The notes: generated by a model from the letters alone, not told the origin. 64,000 bases of DNA from Pseudomonas multiresinivorans (GCF_012971725.1 NZ_CP048833.1:1364001-1428000); one strand, 5' to 3'. Counted from the first letter of the stretch, positions 18,651 to 26,816 are shown. Program-made: numbers and translations.

Positions 18651-18677
18651 GGATAAATCGATTTAAAAACGATGATG
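18651..18677 (-). promoter_or_regulatory. shared upstream motif of repeat-protein gene A
   Basis: GGATAAATCGATTTAAAAAC followed by GATGATG. Its edge is 57 bp from the A of the gene's ATG at 18594. A close copy lies exactly 57 bp from the ATG of the paralogous gene (19749-19774). Probably the core promoter or an operator; which sigma factor or regulator is unknown. Confidence 0.6.
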
Positions 18678-18870
18678 GGTGATACAGAGCATCAGTGATG
18701 TCGATTATTTAGCCGGCTAATTTCAACTATCGCCGCCAATGATGGAACGACGAAAACCGCTCTAGGGCGGCGTGTTCAGGCTCTTAAAGGGAGGTTTCAG
18801 GCAAGACGCCGTTACAAATCACGGGTGGCCTGATATCGATGGCGCGCTCTTGCGGCTCTGGAGCGATAAG

Positions 18871-18894
18871 AAAGCCCGGCGGGGCCGGGCTTTT
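18871..18894 (-). terminator. terminator of repeat-protein gene B
   Basis: AAAGCCCGGC-GGG-GCCGGGCTTTT, almost the same hairpin as the one at 18171, 31 bases beyond the stop of gene B. The remaining sequence of the 18595-18924 gap holds the gene A promoter region and nothing else recognised. Confidence 0.85.
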
Positions 18895-18924
18895 CTCTCA
18901 CCTTGCGGTGTACTGCCTGGAGAC

Positions 18925-19692
18925 TTATGCCTTCAGGTGGGCGTTGAAGACGGTGTCGCCACCCGACTCGGCAACCATGTTGCTGTGCAGTTGGTCGACG
19001 GTGTGCTCGGAGCCATTCTCGGCCACGTTCATCTCGCCGTGCAGACGGTCGATGGTTTTGCTCGAACCGTTTTCAGCGACGCCCAGTTGCTTGTGCAGGC
19101 GGTCGACGGTCTGGCTGGAGCCGTTCTCGGCGACGTTCATCTGCTGGTGCAGGCGGTCAACCGACTTGCTCGAGCCATTTTCGGCAACGCTCATCTCGCT
19201 GTGCAGGCGGTCGATGGTTTTGCTCGAACCGTTTTCAGCGACGCCCAGTTGCTTGTGCAGGCGGTCGACGGTCTGGCTGGAGCCGTTTTCGGCGACGTTC
19301 ATCTGCTGGTGCAGGCGGTCAACCGACTTGCTCGAACCGTTTTCGGCAACGCTCATCTCGCTGTGCAGACGGTCGATGGTTTTGCTCGAGCCGTTTTCAG
19401 CGACGCCCAGTTGCTTGTGCAGGCGGTCGACGGTCTGGCTGGAGCCGTTCTCGGCGACGTTCATTTTCTGGATCAGACGATCGACCGACTGGCTCGAGCC
19501 GTTTTCGGCGATACGGGCCTTGGCGGCGTCCAGTTGTTTCTGTTGTTGATCCAGGGTGCGCTCTGCGCCGTCCTGGACCAGAACCTGAGTCTGGCTGGCA
19601 TTGATGACCGGGGATTCCTGCTGGGAGCCGGCGAAAGCGGCATTGGCAGCAAGTACGGAGAGGGCAAAGCCAAGTACGAGGGTGCGTTTCAT
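18925..19692 (-). CDS. secreted tandem-repeat protein B, unknown function
   Basis: 255 residues. Signal peptide 1-22 (ending AAFAG). After a divergent first unit (DGAERTLDQQQ, near residue 41) and one at residue 61, nine 18-residue units run from residue 79: VAENGSS(Q/K)(T/S)(V/I)DRLH plus four variable residues. The units come as a three-unit cycle with tails KQLG, SEMS and QQMN, so there is a 54-residue higher-order repeat. The C terminus VAESGGDTVFNAHLKA matches gene A. No Cys, one His per unit. ATG at 19692 with GGAG seven bases upstream. Probably exported and monomeric-repetitive in shape; could bind metal, envelope polymer or a surface ligand, none shown. Near-identical repeat DNA means copy number should vary between strains. 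Confidence 0.82.
   Translation of the reverse strand: MKRTLVLGFALSVLAANAAFAGSQQESPVINASQTQVLVQDGAERTLDQQQKQLDAAKARIAENGSSQSVDRLIQKMNVAENGSSQTVDRLHKQLGVAENGSSKTIDRLHSEMSVAENGSSKSVDRLHQQMNVAENGSSQTVDRLHKQLGVAENGSSKTIDRLHSEMSVAENGSSKSVDRLHQQMNVAENGSSQTVDRLHKQLGVAENGSSKTIDRLHGEMNVAENGSEHTVDQLHSNMVAESGGDTVFNAHLKA
19027..19458 (-). repeat. 54-bp coding repeat x 8, with 162-bp higher-order period
   Basis: Eight consecutive 54-bp units (residues 79-222 of gene B). Units 1, 4 and 7 are nearly identical to each other, as are 2 and 5 (8 is a variant), and 3 and 6. This shows duplication of a three-unit block. No spacer exists between units, so this is not a CRISPR array. Confidence 0.92.
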
Positions 19693-19748
19693 GATGCGGC
19701 TCCAGAAAGAGTGGGGAGTTCGTTGGACACGGACTCAGTATCTGTTCT

Positions 19749-19774
19749 GGATTATCGATTGGAAAACGATGCTG
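19749..19774 (-). promoter_or_regulatory. shared upstream motif of repeat-protein gene B
   Basis: GGATTATCGATTGGAAAACG followed by ATGCTG, matching the motif at 18651-18677 and placed at the identical distance (57 bp) from the start codon. Confidence 0.6.
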
Positions 19775-19978
19775 GAAGATAGTCGCTATCGATGCCGATG
19801 ATTGTTAGATAAGTTGTTTAAAATCATATAGTTGATTTTGAAAATTGACTTCTATCAATGCCTTCGATTGGCGGTATCGGTGGGATTGTTAGTATCTATT
19901 TAATCGATATATTCGGGGCGAGATCTGCTGGCGAGGCTCTGGAACGGGGCTTTACGCTCAGCGGGAGGGCCGCGCCCA

Positions 19979-20004
19979 CGATACCCGGCCGGAGCCGGGT
20001 ATCG
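19979..20004 (-). terminator. hairpin after the ferritin-like gene
   Basis: CGATACCCGGC-CGGA-GCCGGGTATCG, a perfect 11-bp stem 20 bases beyond the stop. No strong T tract. Confidence 0.65.
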
Positions 20005-20024
20005 ATGACGGCGGTGGGGATGGG

Positions 20025-20558
20025 TTATTTCAGGTCCTGGAGCAGGTCCGCCATGTCGTCGGCGTGTTCTTCTTCCTGGGCGAGGATCTCCTCGAACAGG
20101 CGGCGTGTGGTGGGGTCGTCATCGCCCAGGTAGACCACGATCTCGCGGTAGCTATCGATGGCGATGCGCTCGGCGACCAGGTTCTCGGTGATCATCTCGC
20201 GCAGATTCTTGCCGGCCACATACTCGGCGTGGGAGCGCTCGGTCAGGCCGGCCGGGTTGAAGTCCGGTTCGCCGCCCAGTTGCATGATGCGCTCAGCCAG
20301 CAGGTCGGCATGTTGCAGTTCCTGGGTGGCGTGCTCGAGGAATTCCGCCGCGGCGACGCTCGCCTTCAGGCCCGTGGCCATGAAGTAGTGGCGCTTGTAG
20401 CGCAGGTAGCAGACCAGCTCGGTGGCCAGCGACTCGTTGAGCAGACGCAGCACGGTCTTGCGATCGGCATGGTAGCCCTCGGTCACCGCGCCGTCCTCGA
20501 TGTTCTGGCGCGCCCGCTGGCGCAGGGTCTGGACGTCGGTCAGTTGTGCCTGGTTCAT
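20025..20558 (-). CDS. ferritin-like di-iron protein (bacterioferritin-like)
   Basis: 177 residues, four-helix bundle. Iron ligands can be traced in the order expected: E in NESLATELVCYL, ExxH in EFLEHATQELQHAD, E in ENLVAERIAID and ExxxEEEH in EEILAQEEEHADDM. N- and C-terminal parts resemble the bacterioferritin/Dps-like proteins of pseudomonads (annotated as probable bacterioferritin at this position in P. aeruginosa, from memory). It probably stores or detoxifies iron. A haem-ligating Met typical of true Bfr cannot be assigned. ATG at 20558 with AGGAGATGACTG upstream. A strong hairpin follows the gene. Confidence 0.85.
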   Translation of the reverse strand: MNQAQLTDVQTLRQRARQNIEDGAVTEGYHADRKTVLRLLNESLATELVCYLRYKRHYFMATGLKASVAAAEFLEHATQELQHADLLAERIMQLGGEPDFNPAGLTERSHAEYVAGKNLREMITENLVAERIAIDSYREIVVYLGDDDPTTRRLFEEILAQEEEHADDMADLLQDLK

Positions 20559-20841
20559 CAGTCATCTCCTTGTGGCAAACCGGCGCTGCGGTGGCGCACG
20601 GCTCAGATCGGTTCACAAGGGTGTGAGTCGCCGGTGGCGGCGAAAGTTTAAGTTTTCTCGCCGTGGCGTCTGCATCGGACCTTCTGCCTGAAAATCGGCG
20701 GATACAACGCCCCGCTATGCTGGTCCAAGTGAGCAGGCCAAGGGAGAATGCCGGCCCGGCATGCTCAGGCGGCCGATGATTACCGGCAGCGGCGTGGGGA
20801 CGTCGCTGCTTCCACCGACGCGGCCAGCAGGGAGTTCAGGT

Positions 20842-22932
20842 ATGACGCGCGGGAAACGAATCTGCCTCTGGAGCTTCACAGGTTTCATCGCGGTGATCGC
20901 CGCGCTGGTGGTGTTCATCGCCACCTTCGACTGGAACCGGGTGAAGCCGACCATCAATGAGAAGGTCTCGGCCGAGCTGGGGCGCCCCTTCGCCATCAAT
21001 GGCGACCTGCAGGTGTTCTGGCGCACGGAACCTGCGGAGGGCGGCTGGCGCGCCTACGTGCCGTGGCCGCACTTCAGCGCGCAGGACATTACCCTGGGCA
21101 ATCCGGACTGGGCGGCGGGCAAGACGCGCGCGCCGAACTTCGCGAGTCTCGAAAAAGTCGAGCTCCGCCTTGCCCCGCTGCCGCTGCTGTGGCAGACGGT
21201 GCGCATCCCGCAGATCGTCCTCACCCGGCCCAGCGCCGACCTGCTGCGTCTGGCTGACGGCCGCGCCACCTGGACCTTCGAGCTGCCCAAGAAGGAAGAA
21301 GATCCCAACGCCATGCCCGAGCAATCCTCGTGGAAGCTGGATATCGGCGAGATCGGTTTCGACAAGGGCAGCGTCACCCTCGACGACCAGAGCCTGAAGA
21401 CTCGCCTCGAGCTGCTGGTGGATCCGCTCGGCAAGCCGGTGCCCTTCGGCCAGTTGGCGGGCAAGGCGCTGGCCGGTGGCGACAAGGCGGCCACCCAGGA
21501 CTACGTGTTCGGCTGGAAGCTCAAGGGCCAGTACAAGGGCCTGCCGCTCGCGGGCGCGGGCAAGGTCGGTGGCGTGCTGGCGTTGCAGGATGCGGCCAAG
21601 CCGTTTCCGGTTCAGGCCGACGTATCCGCCGGGAGCACCCGCGCGAGCATCGTCGGCACCCTGACCGATCCGTTGAACCTTGGCGCGCTGGATTTGCGCC
21701 TGCAACTGGCCGGCACCAGCATGGCCAACCTCTTCCCGCTCACCGGTGTGACCCTGCCCGATACACCGGCCTACGAGACCGACGGCCGCCTGAAGGCCGA
21801 GCTGCACGACTCGGCCGGCGCGCAGTTCCACTATGAGAACTTCAACGGCAAGGTCGGCGACAGCGACCTGCATGGTGACCTCGTGTTCGTCAATCGCCAG
21901 CCGCGGCCGAAGCTGTCCGGCAAGCTGCGCTCGGACCAGTTGCGCATGGCCGACCTCGGCCCGCTGATCGGCGCCGACTCGAACCAGGAAAAGCAGGCGC
22001 GCGGCCAGAGCACCCGCCAGCCGGCCGACAAGGTATTGCCGGTGGAAGAGTTCCGCACCGACCGCTGGCGCGCCATGGACGCCGACGTGGAGTTCACCGG
22101 CAAGCGCATCGTGCACAGTGACAAGCTGCCGATCAGTGACCTCTATACCCACCTGGTGCTCAACGATGGCCTGCTGACCCTGGAGCCGCTGCGCTTCGGC
22201 GTGGCCGGCGGCACGCTGGATTCGCACATCCGCCTGGATGGCGGCAAGACGCCGCTGCAGAGCAAGGTCCAGTTGCAGGCGCGCAGCTTCAAGCTCAAGG
22301 AGCTGTTCCCCAGCTTCGCGCCGATGCAGTCGAGCTTCGGTGAGCTCAACGGCGATGCGACGATCGCCGGCACTGGCAATTCGGTGGCGACCATCCTGGC
22401 CGGCGCCAACGGCGAGATGAAGCTGCTGATCAATGACGGCCGCATCAGCCGCAGCCTGATGGAGATCGCCGGGCTCAACGTGGGCAACTACGTGGTGAAC
22501 AAGCTGTTCGGCGATGACGAGGTGAAGATCAACTGCGCCGCCGCCGACGTGGGCATTGCCAATGGCCTGGCCAAGCCGCGGGTGTTCGCCTTCGATACCG
22601 AGAACGCCATCATCACGGTGGATGGCACGGCCAACTTCGCCACCGAGCAACTCGACCTGGACATCACGCCGCAGAGCAAGGGCGTGCGCATTTTCTCTCT
22701 GCGATCGCCGCTCTATGTGCAGGGCACCTTCAAGAATCCGAAAGCGGGCGTGCACGTGCTGCCGCTGGCGGCGCGTGGCGCAGGGATGGTCGCCCTCGGT
22801 GTCGCGGTGGCCCCGGCGGCGGCGCTGCTGGCGCTGATCGCCCCGAGCAAGCAGGACGACAACCAGTGCGCGGCGCTGCTGCAGCAGATGAGGCAGCCGG
22901 CGAAGGCGCAGGGGCCGGCGAAGCGTCAATAG
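20842..22932 (+). CDS. AsmA family protein
   Basis: 696 residues from the ATG at 20842, which has AGGGAG at 20829-20834. One N-terminal membrane anchor (about residues 10-30, GFIAVIAALVVFIATFDWNR) is followed by a large periplasmic AsmA domain with GRPFAINGDLQVFW near its start and a C-terminal AsmA part (FAFDTENAIITVDGTANF, then LDLDITPQSKGVRIF). AsmA-like proteins are bridge-type lipid carriers between inner and outer membranes; the specific cargo cannot be read from sequence. Monocistronic, followed by a dispersed repeat. Confidence 0.88.
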   Translation: MTRGKRICLWSFTGFIAVIAALVVFIATFDWNRVKPTINEKVSAELGRPFAINGDLQVFWRTEPAEGGWRAYVPWPHFSAQDITLGNPDWAAGKTRAPNFASLEKVELRLAPLPLLWQTVRIPQIVLTRPSADLLRLADGRATWTFELPKKEEDPNAMPEQSSWKLDIGEIGFDKGSVTLDDQSLKTRLELLVDPLGKPVPFGQLAGKALAGGDKAATQDYVFGWKLKGQYKGLPLAGAGKVGGVLALQDAAKPFPVQADVSAGSTRASIVGTLTDPLNLGALDLRLQLAGTSMANLFPLTGVTLPDTPAYETDGRLKAELHDSAGAQFHYENFNGKVGDSDLHGDLVFVNRQPRPKLSGKLRSDQLRMADLGPLIGADSNQEKQARGQSTRQPADKVLPVEEFRTDRWRAMDADVEFTGKRIVHSDKLPISDLYTHLVLNDGLLTLEPLRFGVAGGTLDSHIRLDGGKTPLQSKVQLQARSFKLKELFPSFAPMQSSFGELNGDATIAGTGNSVATILAGANGEMKLLINDGRISRSLMEIAGLNVGNYVVNKLFGDDEVKINCAAADVGIANGLAKPRVFAFDTENAIITVDGTANFATEQLDLDITPQSKGVRIFSLRSPLYVQGTFKNPKAGVHVLPLAARGAGMVALGVAVAPAAALLALIAPSKQDDNQCAALLQQMRQPAKAQGPAKRQ

Positions 22933-22980
22933 AGGCTGGTTGGGGCGACGGCTGTCTTCTGGAACGCTGTGCCTTGGATT

Positions 22981-23098
22981 CCCTCTCCCTAACCCTCTCC
23001 CTGAAGGGAGAGGGGACTGGTCTTATGCCGGCTGACCCCCTGGCATCAGCCGGCACGGAAAGCTCCCTCTCCCTTCAGGGAGAGGGCGGGGGAGAGGG
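22981..23098. repeat. ~120-bp dispersed element, copy 3
   Basis: CCCTCTCCCTAACCCTCTCC to AGGGAGAGGGCGGGGGAGAG, with CATCAGCCGGCA in the spacer. Fills the gap between the AsmA gene and the convergent GyrI-like gene. Confidence 0.88.
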
Positions 23099-23137
23099 CA
23101 GGCCATGGTGCGAGGCTTCATGTGGCTGCGGGGCGGC

Positions 23138-23593
23138 TTAATAAATCGGCACGTACAGGTCGGTTTCCGACGCCGGATCTTCCGGCCCCAGGAAGCGCTC
23201 AGTGTAGCGCTCCAGATCCACGCCCTTCTTCGGCTCCAGGCCGTGACGGGCCAGCAGGCTGGAGTAGATGGCCTGGAAGCTGTCGGCGATGGCGGTGACC
23301 GGGCCGATGTGGGTGAACACCGCGTACTTCTGCGCGGGCACCTCGTAGCTGGTCATGCCCTCGGGTACGTTCGCACCGGGCTCCACCGGCAGCCCGGCGA
23401 TGTAGTGGAACTCGCCGCCCGGCAACTGGGTGCAGACGCCATAGGCGGCCTTGTCCTGCGCGTTGGCGCTGACTTCCTTTTCGCGTGGCAGGAAGCGCTG
23501 CCACAGCTGGCCAATGCTGTCGCCCGGTGCGCTGCCACGGTAATCCATGCCCACCACGTCGAAGGCGGGCAGTTCGATGATGCGGTATTTCAT
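23138..23593 (-). CDS. GyrI-like / AraC effector-binding domain protein
   Basis: 151 residues forming a single SOUL/GyrI-like effector-binding fold: MKYRIIELPAFDVVGMDY at the N terminus, then WQRFLPR, YGVCTQLPGGEFHYIAG and the C-terminal LERYTERFLGPEDP with ETDLYVPI. The domain normally binds small hydrophobic ligands or drugs; no DNA-binding domain is attached. The start ATG at 23593 is preceded by GAGGAG. It stands alone. Confidence 0.8.
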   Translation of the reverse strand: MKYRIIELPAFDVVGMDYRGSAPGDSIGQLWQRFLPREKEVSANAQDKAAYGVCTQLPGGEFHYIAGLPVEPGANVPEGMTSYEVPAQKYAVFTHIGPVTAIADSFQAIYSSLLARHGLEPKKGVDLERYTERFLGPEDPASETDLYVPIY

Positions 23594-23683
23594 GGTCGGC
23601 TCCTCAGGTGGCTGCTGGGATGATAGACGGCCACCGCGTGGCGGGAATATCCCCGCCTGCAGGACTGTGGCGATGTGCCGAAT

Positions 23684-23711
23684 GAAAAAGCCCCCGCCGG
23701 CCGGCGAGGGC
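23684..23711 (-). terminator. terminator of osmE
   Basis: GCCCCCGCCGG/CCGGCGAGGGC with AAAAA on the + strand at its left, i.e. a T tract for minus-strand transcription, 24 bases after the osmE stop. Confidence 0.75.
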
Positions 23712-23734
23712 ATGTCGTCACGCCCGGGCGGGCG

Positions 23735-24079
23735 TCACGGCTGGGCGTCGCGCTCGTGTCGGTCGAGCTCGGAGCAGGTCATGAAGCCCGATCCATCGAC
23801 TCGGCCACTGCCGTCGAAGCTCACGTAGAAGGGCTGTTGCTGCCCATCCTTGCTGAGGATGTAGCTGTTGCAGCTGCCCGGTTTCATCAGGCGCTTCTGC
23901 GTCGACGATGGTGTGCCGCCGATCTTCAGGACTTCTTCCTGGCTCATCCCCTTCTCGACATTGCGCACCAGCGGCTGGTCGCGGAAGGTGACGTAGTTGA
24001 CCGGGTTCTGCACCTTGGTGGAAGCGCAGCCCGCCACCGAAGCCAGTACCAAGAGCGCCAGCAGTGATCGCTTGTACAT
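23735..24079 (-). CDS. osmE: osmotically inducible lipoprotein OsmE
   Basis: 114 residues. Lipoprotein signal with lipobox VAGC (Cys at residue 18), then an SmpA/OmlA-like fold with LVRNVEKGMSQEEVLKIGG and CNSYILSKDG. OsmE family members are small outer-membrane lipoproteins induced by osmotic stress. ATG at 24079 with GGAGAACACC upstream. The neighbouring order (osmE, small lipoprotein, Hsp70-like) parallels P. aeruginosa. Confidence 0.85.
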   Translation of the reverse strand: MYKRSLLALLVLASVAGCASTKVQNPVNYVTFRDQPLVRNVEKGMSQEEVLKIGGTPSSTQKRLMKPGSCNSYILSKDGQQQPFYVSFDGSGRVDGSGFMTCSELDRHERDAQP

Positions 24080-24165
24080 GGTGTTCTCCTTGGTTGAGCA
24101 ACTCACTCGCACAACTTGGAGCCTAGGCCAGGATCGGGCGTTCAAGAAATCTGCAGGGCAGGCTT

Positions 24166-24384
24166 TTATTCGGCGTCTTTCAGGGCTTCGTCCAGGCGCT
24201 GCTGGTTCTGCACGTTGGCGGCATCGATCTGCTGCTTGAGCTGCTCGATCTGCTGCTGGGCCTGTTGCGCCTGCTGGGCTTGCAGCTTGGCGGTGGCGGC
24301 CGTGGTCGCGGCGGTTTCGCCGAGGCCGCAGGCCGAAAGGGCGGCACAAAGCATCAGGAGGCTGCTCAGGTGGAAGAGGCGCAT
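24166..24384 (-). CDS. small Gln-rich lipoprotein with coiled coil
   Basis: 72 residues. Lipobox LSAC puts the lipidated Cys at residue 19. The mature part is a single coiled-coil stretch rich in Gln and Ala (KLQAQQAQQAQQQIEQLKQQ), resembling small Lpp-like or trimeric-helix lipoproteins. Function unknown. It is minus strand and lies between osmE and the Hsp70-like gene, all in the same direction; separate promoters are likely because the gaps are 73 to 86 bases. Confidence 0.75.
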   Translation of the reverse strand: MRLFHLSSLLMLCAALSACGLGETAATTAATAKLQAQQAQQAQQQIEQLKQQIDAANVQNQQRLDEALKDAE

Positions 24385-24457
24385 GACGGGCTCCGGCGCG
24401 GGGGAGGAATGACCGCCACACTAGCGCATGGCGGTCCCGGCGTCAGTGCGCGACCGC

Positions 24458-25723
24458 TCAGCCGTAGCGCTTCATCGCTTCGATGGCCAGGCCGTTGCCG
24501 ATCCCGCCGAAGCGGTCGCCGTCGACGTGTCGGGCGTTGGGCAACATGGCCGCCACGCTCTGGCGCAACGCCGGTACGCCGGAGGAACCGCCGGTGAAGA
24601 ACACCGTGTCCACGCGCGCCGGGTCCACGTCGGCCGAATTGAGCAGGTTGGTGATGCTGCCGCGCACGCGCTCCAGCAGCGGGGCGATGGCGCCTTCGAA
24701 CAGGTCACGGCTCAGCTCGGCGACCAGCCCCGGCTCGATACGCATCAGGTCGATGTCGCGGCGCTCGGTGTCGGACAGCTCGATCTTGCTGGCTTCCACC
24801 TGCATCGCCAGCCAGTGGCCGGCGCGCTGCTCGATGAGCTTGAACAGGCGGTCGATGCCGGTGGCGTCGACGATGTCGTAGCGCATGTTCTGCAGCGCCA
24901 GCTGGGACTTCTGCGCGTACACCGCGTTGATGGTGTGCCAGGTAGCCAGGTTGAGGTGGTAGCTGGTCGGCATGAAGGCGTCGCTCTTCATCTTGCTGCC
25001 GTAGCCGAACAGCGGCATCACGCCCTGGATGCTCAGCTGCTTGTCGAAGTCGGTGCCGCCGATGTGCACGCCGCCGGTAGCGAGGATATCGCCCTGGCGG
25101 TCGGCTACTTCGCGGCGCTCGGGCGACAGGCGCACCAGCGAGAAGTCCGAGGTACCGCCGCCGATGTCGACGATCAGCACCAGCTCCTCACGCTGGATGC
25201 TGCGCTCGTAGTCGAAGGCCGCGGCGAGGGGTTCGTACTGGAAGGAGACGTCCTTGAAGCCGAGCTTCTGCGCCACGGCCACCAGGGTGTCCTGGGCTTC
25301 CTGGTCGGCCTTGGGATCGTCGTCGACAAAGAACACCGGGCGGCCCAGCACGACGGACTCGAACTCGCGCCCGGCAACCGCTTCGGCGCGCTTCTTCAGC
25401 TCGCCGATGAACAGCCCCAGCAGGTCCTTGAACGGCATGGCGCTGCCCAGCACGGTGGTCTCGCTTTTCAGCAGCGAGGAACCCAGCAGGCTTTTCAGCG
25501 AGCGCATCAGGCGGCCTTCGTAGCCTTCCAGATATTCGTGCAGGGCCAGGCGGCCGTAGACCGGGCGGCGTTCCTCGACGTTGAAGAAGATCACCGAGGG
25601 CAGGGTGATCTTGTCGTCTTCCAGGGCGATCAGCGGTTCGGTGTCCGGGCGCCACCAGCCGACGGTAGAGTTGGAGGTGCCGAAGTCGATGCCCAGGGCG
25701 CGGGCCGCAGTGGTCGGGAACAT
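24458..25723 (-). CDS. Hsp70-family protein, YegD-like
   Basis: 421 residues, shorter than DnaK (~640) because only the actin-like ATPase domain is present. GIDFGTSNSTVGWW near residue 10 is the phosphate-1 loop, VDIGGGTSDFSLVRL the phosphate-2 loop and VFFTGGSSGVP the adenosine motif. No C-terminal substrate-binding domain is seen. YegD homologues are uncharacterised Hsp70-like proteins. Start ATG at 25723 (MFPTTAARALGIDFG) has no strong Shine-Dalgarno. Confidence 0.88.
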   Translation of the reverse strand: MFPTTAARALGIDFGTSNSTVGWWRPDTEPLIALEDDKITLPSVIFFNVEERRPVYGRLALHEYLEGYEGRLMRSLKSLLGSSLLKSETTVLGSAMPFKDLLGLFIGELKKRAEAVAGREFESVVLGRPVFFVDDDPKADQEAQDTLVAVAQKLGFKDVSFQYEPLAAAFDYERSIQREELVLIVDIGGGTSDFSLVRLSPERREVADRQGDILATGGVHIGGTDFDKQLSIQGVMPLFGYGSKMKSDAFMPTSYHLNLATWHTINAVYAQKSQLALQNMRYDIVDATGIDRLFKLIEQRAGHWLAMQVEASKIELSDTERRDIDLMRIEPGLVAELSRDLFEGAIAPLLERVRGSITNLLNSADVDPARVDTVFFTGGSSGVPALRQSVAAMLPNARHVDGDRFGGIGNGLAIEAMKRYG

Positions 25724-25834
25724 GGTGCGCGAGTGTCCGGAGAAAAAACGGCCGCGCAGTTTACGCGAGCGCGGAGGGAAAACCAGGGTATCCGTCGGAA
25801 GGCTATGGTGGCAAAGAGGGCTTGGGGAGTAGCT

Positions 25835-25849
25835 TGTAGTTTTGCTACA
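25835..25849. promoter_or_regulatory. operator 1, TGTAG-N5-CTACA
   Basis: TGTAG-TTTTG-CTACA, perfect 5-bp arms, in the divergent region between the Hsp70-like gene and the oxaloacetate decarboxylase gene. Centre 24 bp from operator 2. Confidence 0.7.
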
Positions 25850-25858
25850 TTGTGTTCC

Positions 25859-25873
25859 TGTAGTTTTCCTACA
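25859..25873. promoter_or_regulatory. operator 2, TGTAG-N5-CTACA
   Basis: TGTAG-TTTTC-CTACA, perfect arms, 60 bp before the oxaloacetate decarboxylase ATG. Confidence 0.7.
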
Positions 25874-25932
25874 AGAGTTTTCGACTATCTGATTTCCGTT
25901 CTCCCACCCCGTATTAGCAGTTGGATCCCACC

Positions 25933-26796
25933 ATGCACAGAGCCTCCTTCCACGAATTGCGCAAGGATTTCCGCGCCTTACTGAATTCTTCAGCCTGCTA
26001 TCACACCGCATCGGTGTTCGATCCCATGTCGGCGCGCATCGCCGCGGATCTGGGTTTCGAGGTGGGCATCCTGGGCGGTTCTGTAGCTTCACTACAAGTT
26101 CTGGCGGCGCCTGACTTCGCGCTGATCACCCTGAGCGAATTCACCGAGCAGGCCACCCGCATCGGTCGCGTTGCCCGTCTGCCGGTGATCGCCGATGCCG
26201 ACCACGGCTACGGCAACGCACTGAATACCATGCGCACCATCGTCGAACTGGAACGTGCCGGCGTGGCCGCGCTGACCATCGAGGACACCCTGCTGCCCGC
26301 GCAGTTCGGCCGCAAGTCCACTGATCTGATTCCGGTCGAGGAAGGCGTCGGCAAGATCCGCGCCGCGCTGGAAGCGCGCATCGATCCGGAAATGGCGATC
26401 ATCGCCCGCACCAACGCCGAGGTGCTGGAAGTGGACGACGTGATCCGCCGCACCCTGGCCTACCAGGCCGCCGGCGCCGACGGCATCTGCATGGTCGGTA
26501 TCCGCGACTTCGACCACCTGGAAGCCATCTCCCGCCATCTGTCCGTGCCGCTGATGCTGGTGTCCTACGGCAACCCCGAGCTGCGTGACGACGCGCGCCT
26601 GGCCGAGCTGGGCGTGCGCATCGTGGTCGACGGCCACGCCGCCTACTTCGCCGCGATCAAGGCCACTTACGACTGCCTGCGCGAGCAGCGCGGCGTGCAT
26701 GCCTCCGACCTGACCGCTTCGGAACTGGCGAAGAAGTACACGCTGCCCGAGGAGTACCAGATCTGGGCGCGCGAATACATGGAAGTCAAAGAGTAG
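25933..26796 (+). CDS. oxaloacetate decarboxylase, PEP mutase/isocitrate lyase superfamily
   Basis: 287 residues from the ATG at 25933. Near-identical in outline to the P. aeruginosa Mg-dependent oxaloacetate decarboxylase (PA4872, from memory): [36 protein letters not shown] (metal site), [13 protein letters not shown] and IARTNAE. A cytosolic enzyme converting oxaloacetate to pyruvate and CO2. Two TGTAG-N5-CTACA sites lie upstream and a third inside codons 50-55. It is convergent with the next gene on the minus strand, with 20 bases between. Confidence 0.92.
   Translation: MHRASFHELRKDFRALLNSSACYHTASVFDPMSARIAADLGFEVGILGGSVASLQVLAAPDFALITLSEFTEQATRIGRVARLPVIADADHGYGNALNTMRTIVELERAGVAALTIEDTLLPAQFGRKSTDLIPVEEGVGKIRAALEARIDPEMAIIARTNAEVLEVDDVIRRTLAYQAAGADGICMVGIRDFDHLEAISRHLSVPLMLVSYGNPELRDDARLAELGVRIVVDGHAAYFAAIKATYDCLREQRGVHASDLTASELAKKYTLPEEYQIWAREYMEVKE
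26082..26096. promoter_or_regulatory. operator 3, TGTAG-N5-CTACA, inside the coding region
   Basis: TGTAG-CTTCA-CTACA within the GGSVASLQV codons. The codons used here (TCT, GTA, TCA, CTA, CAA) are unusual for this GC-rich genome, as expected if the DNA site is kept. Centre 223 bp from operator 2, about 21 helical turns. Confidence 0.65.
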
Positions 26797-26816
26797 GACC
26801 GCCTATCCCGCGTCGC

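Larger units (their letters stand above)
19693..20024. other. 332-bp gap: AT-rich promoter region of gene B and terminator of the ferritin gene
   Basis: About 19780-19915 is unusually AT-rich for this chromosome (runs such as GTTTAAAATCATATAG and GATTTTGAAAATTGAC). It lies upstream of gene B and includes the shared motif at 19749. No open frame here has gene-like features. Confidence 0.6.

Noticed and set aside
19027..19458. Regular repeats resembling a CRISPR array
   Set aside because: Units are contiguous 54-bp coding repeats without unique spacers, in frame within a signal-peptide protein, and no cas genes are present.
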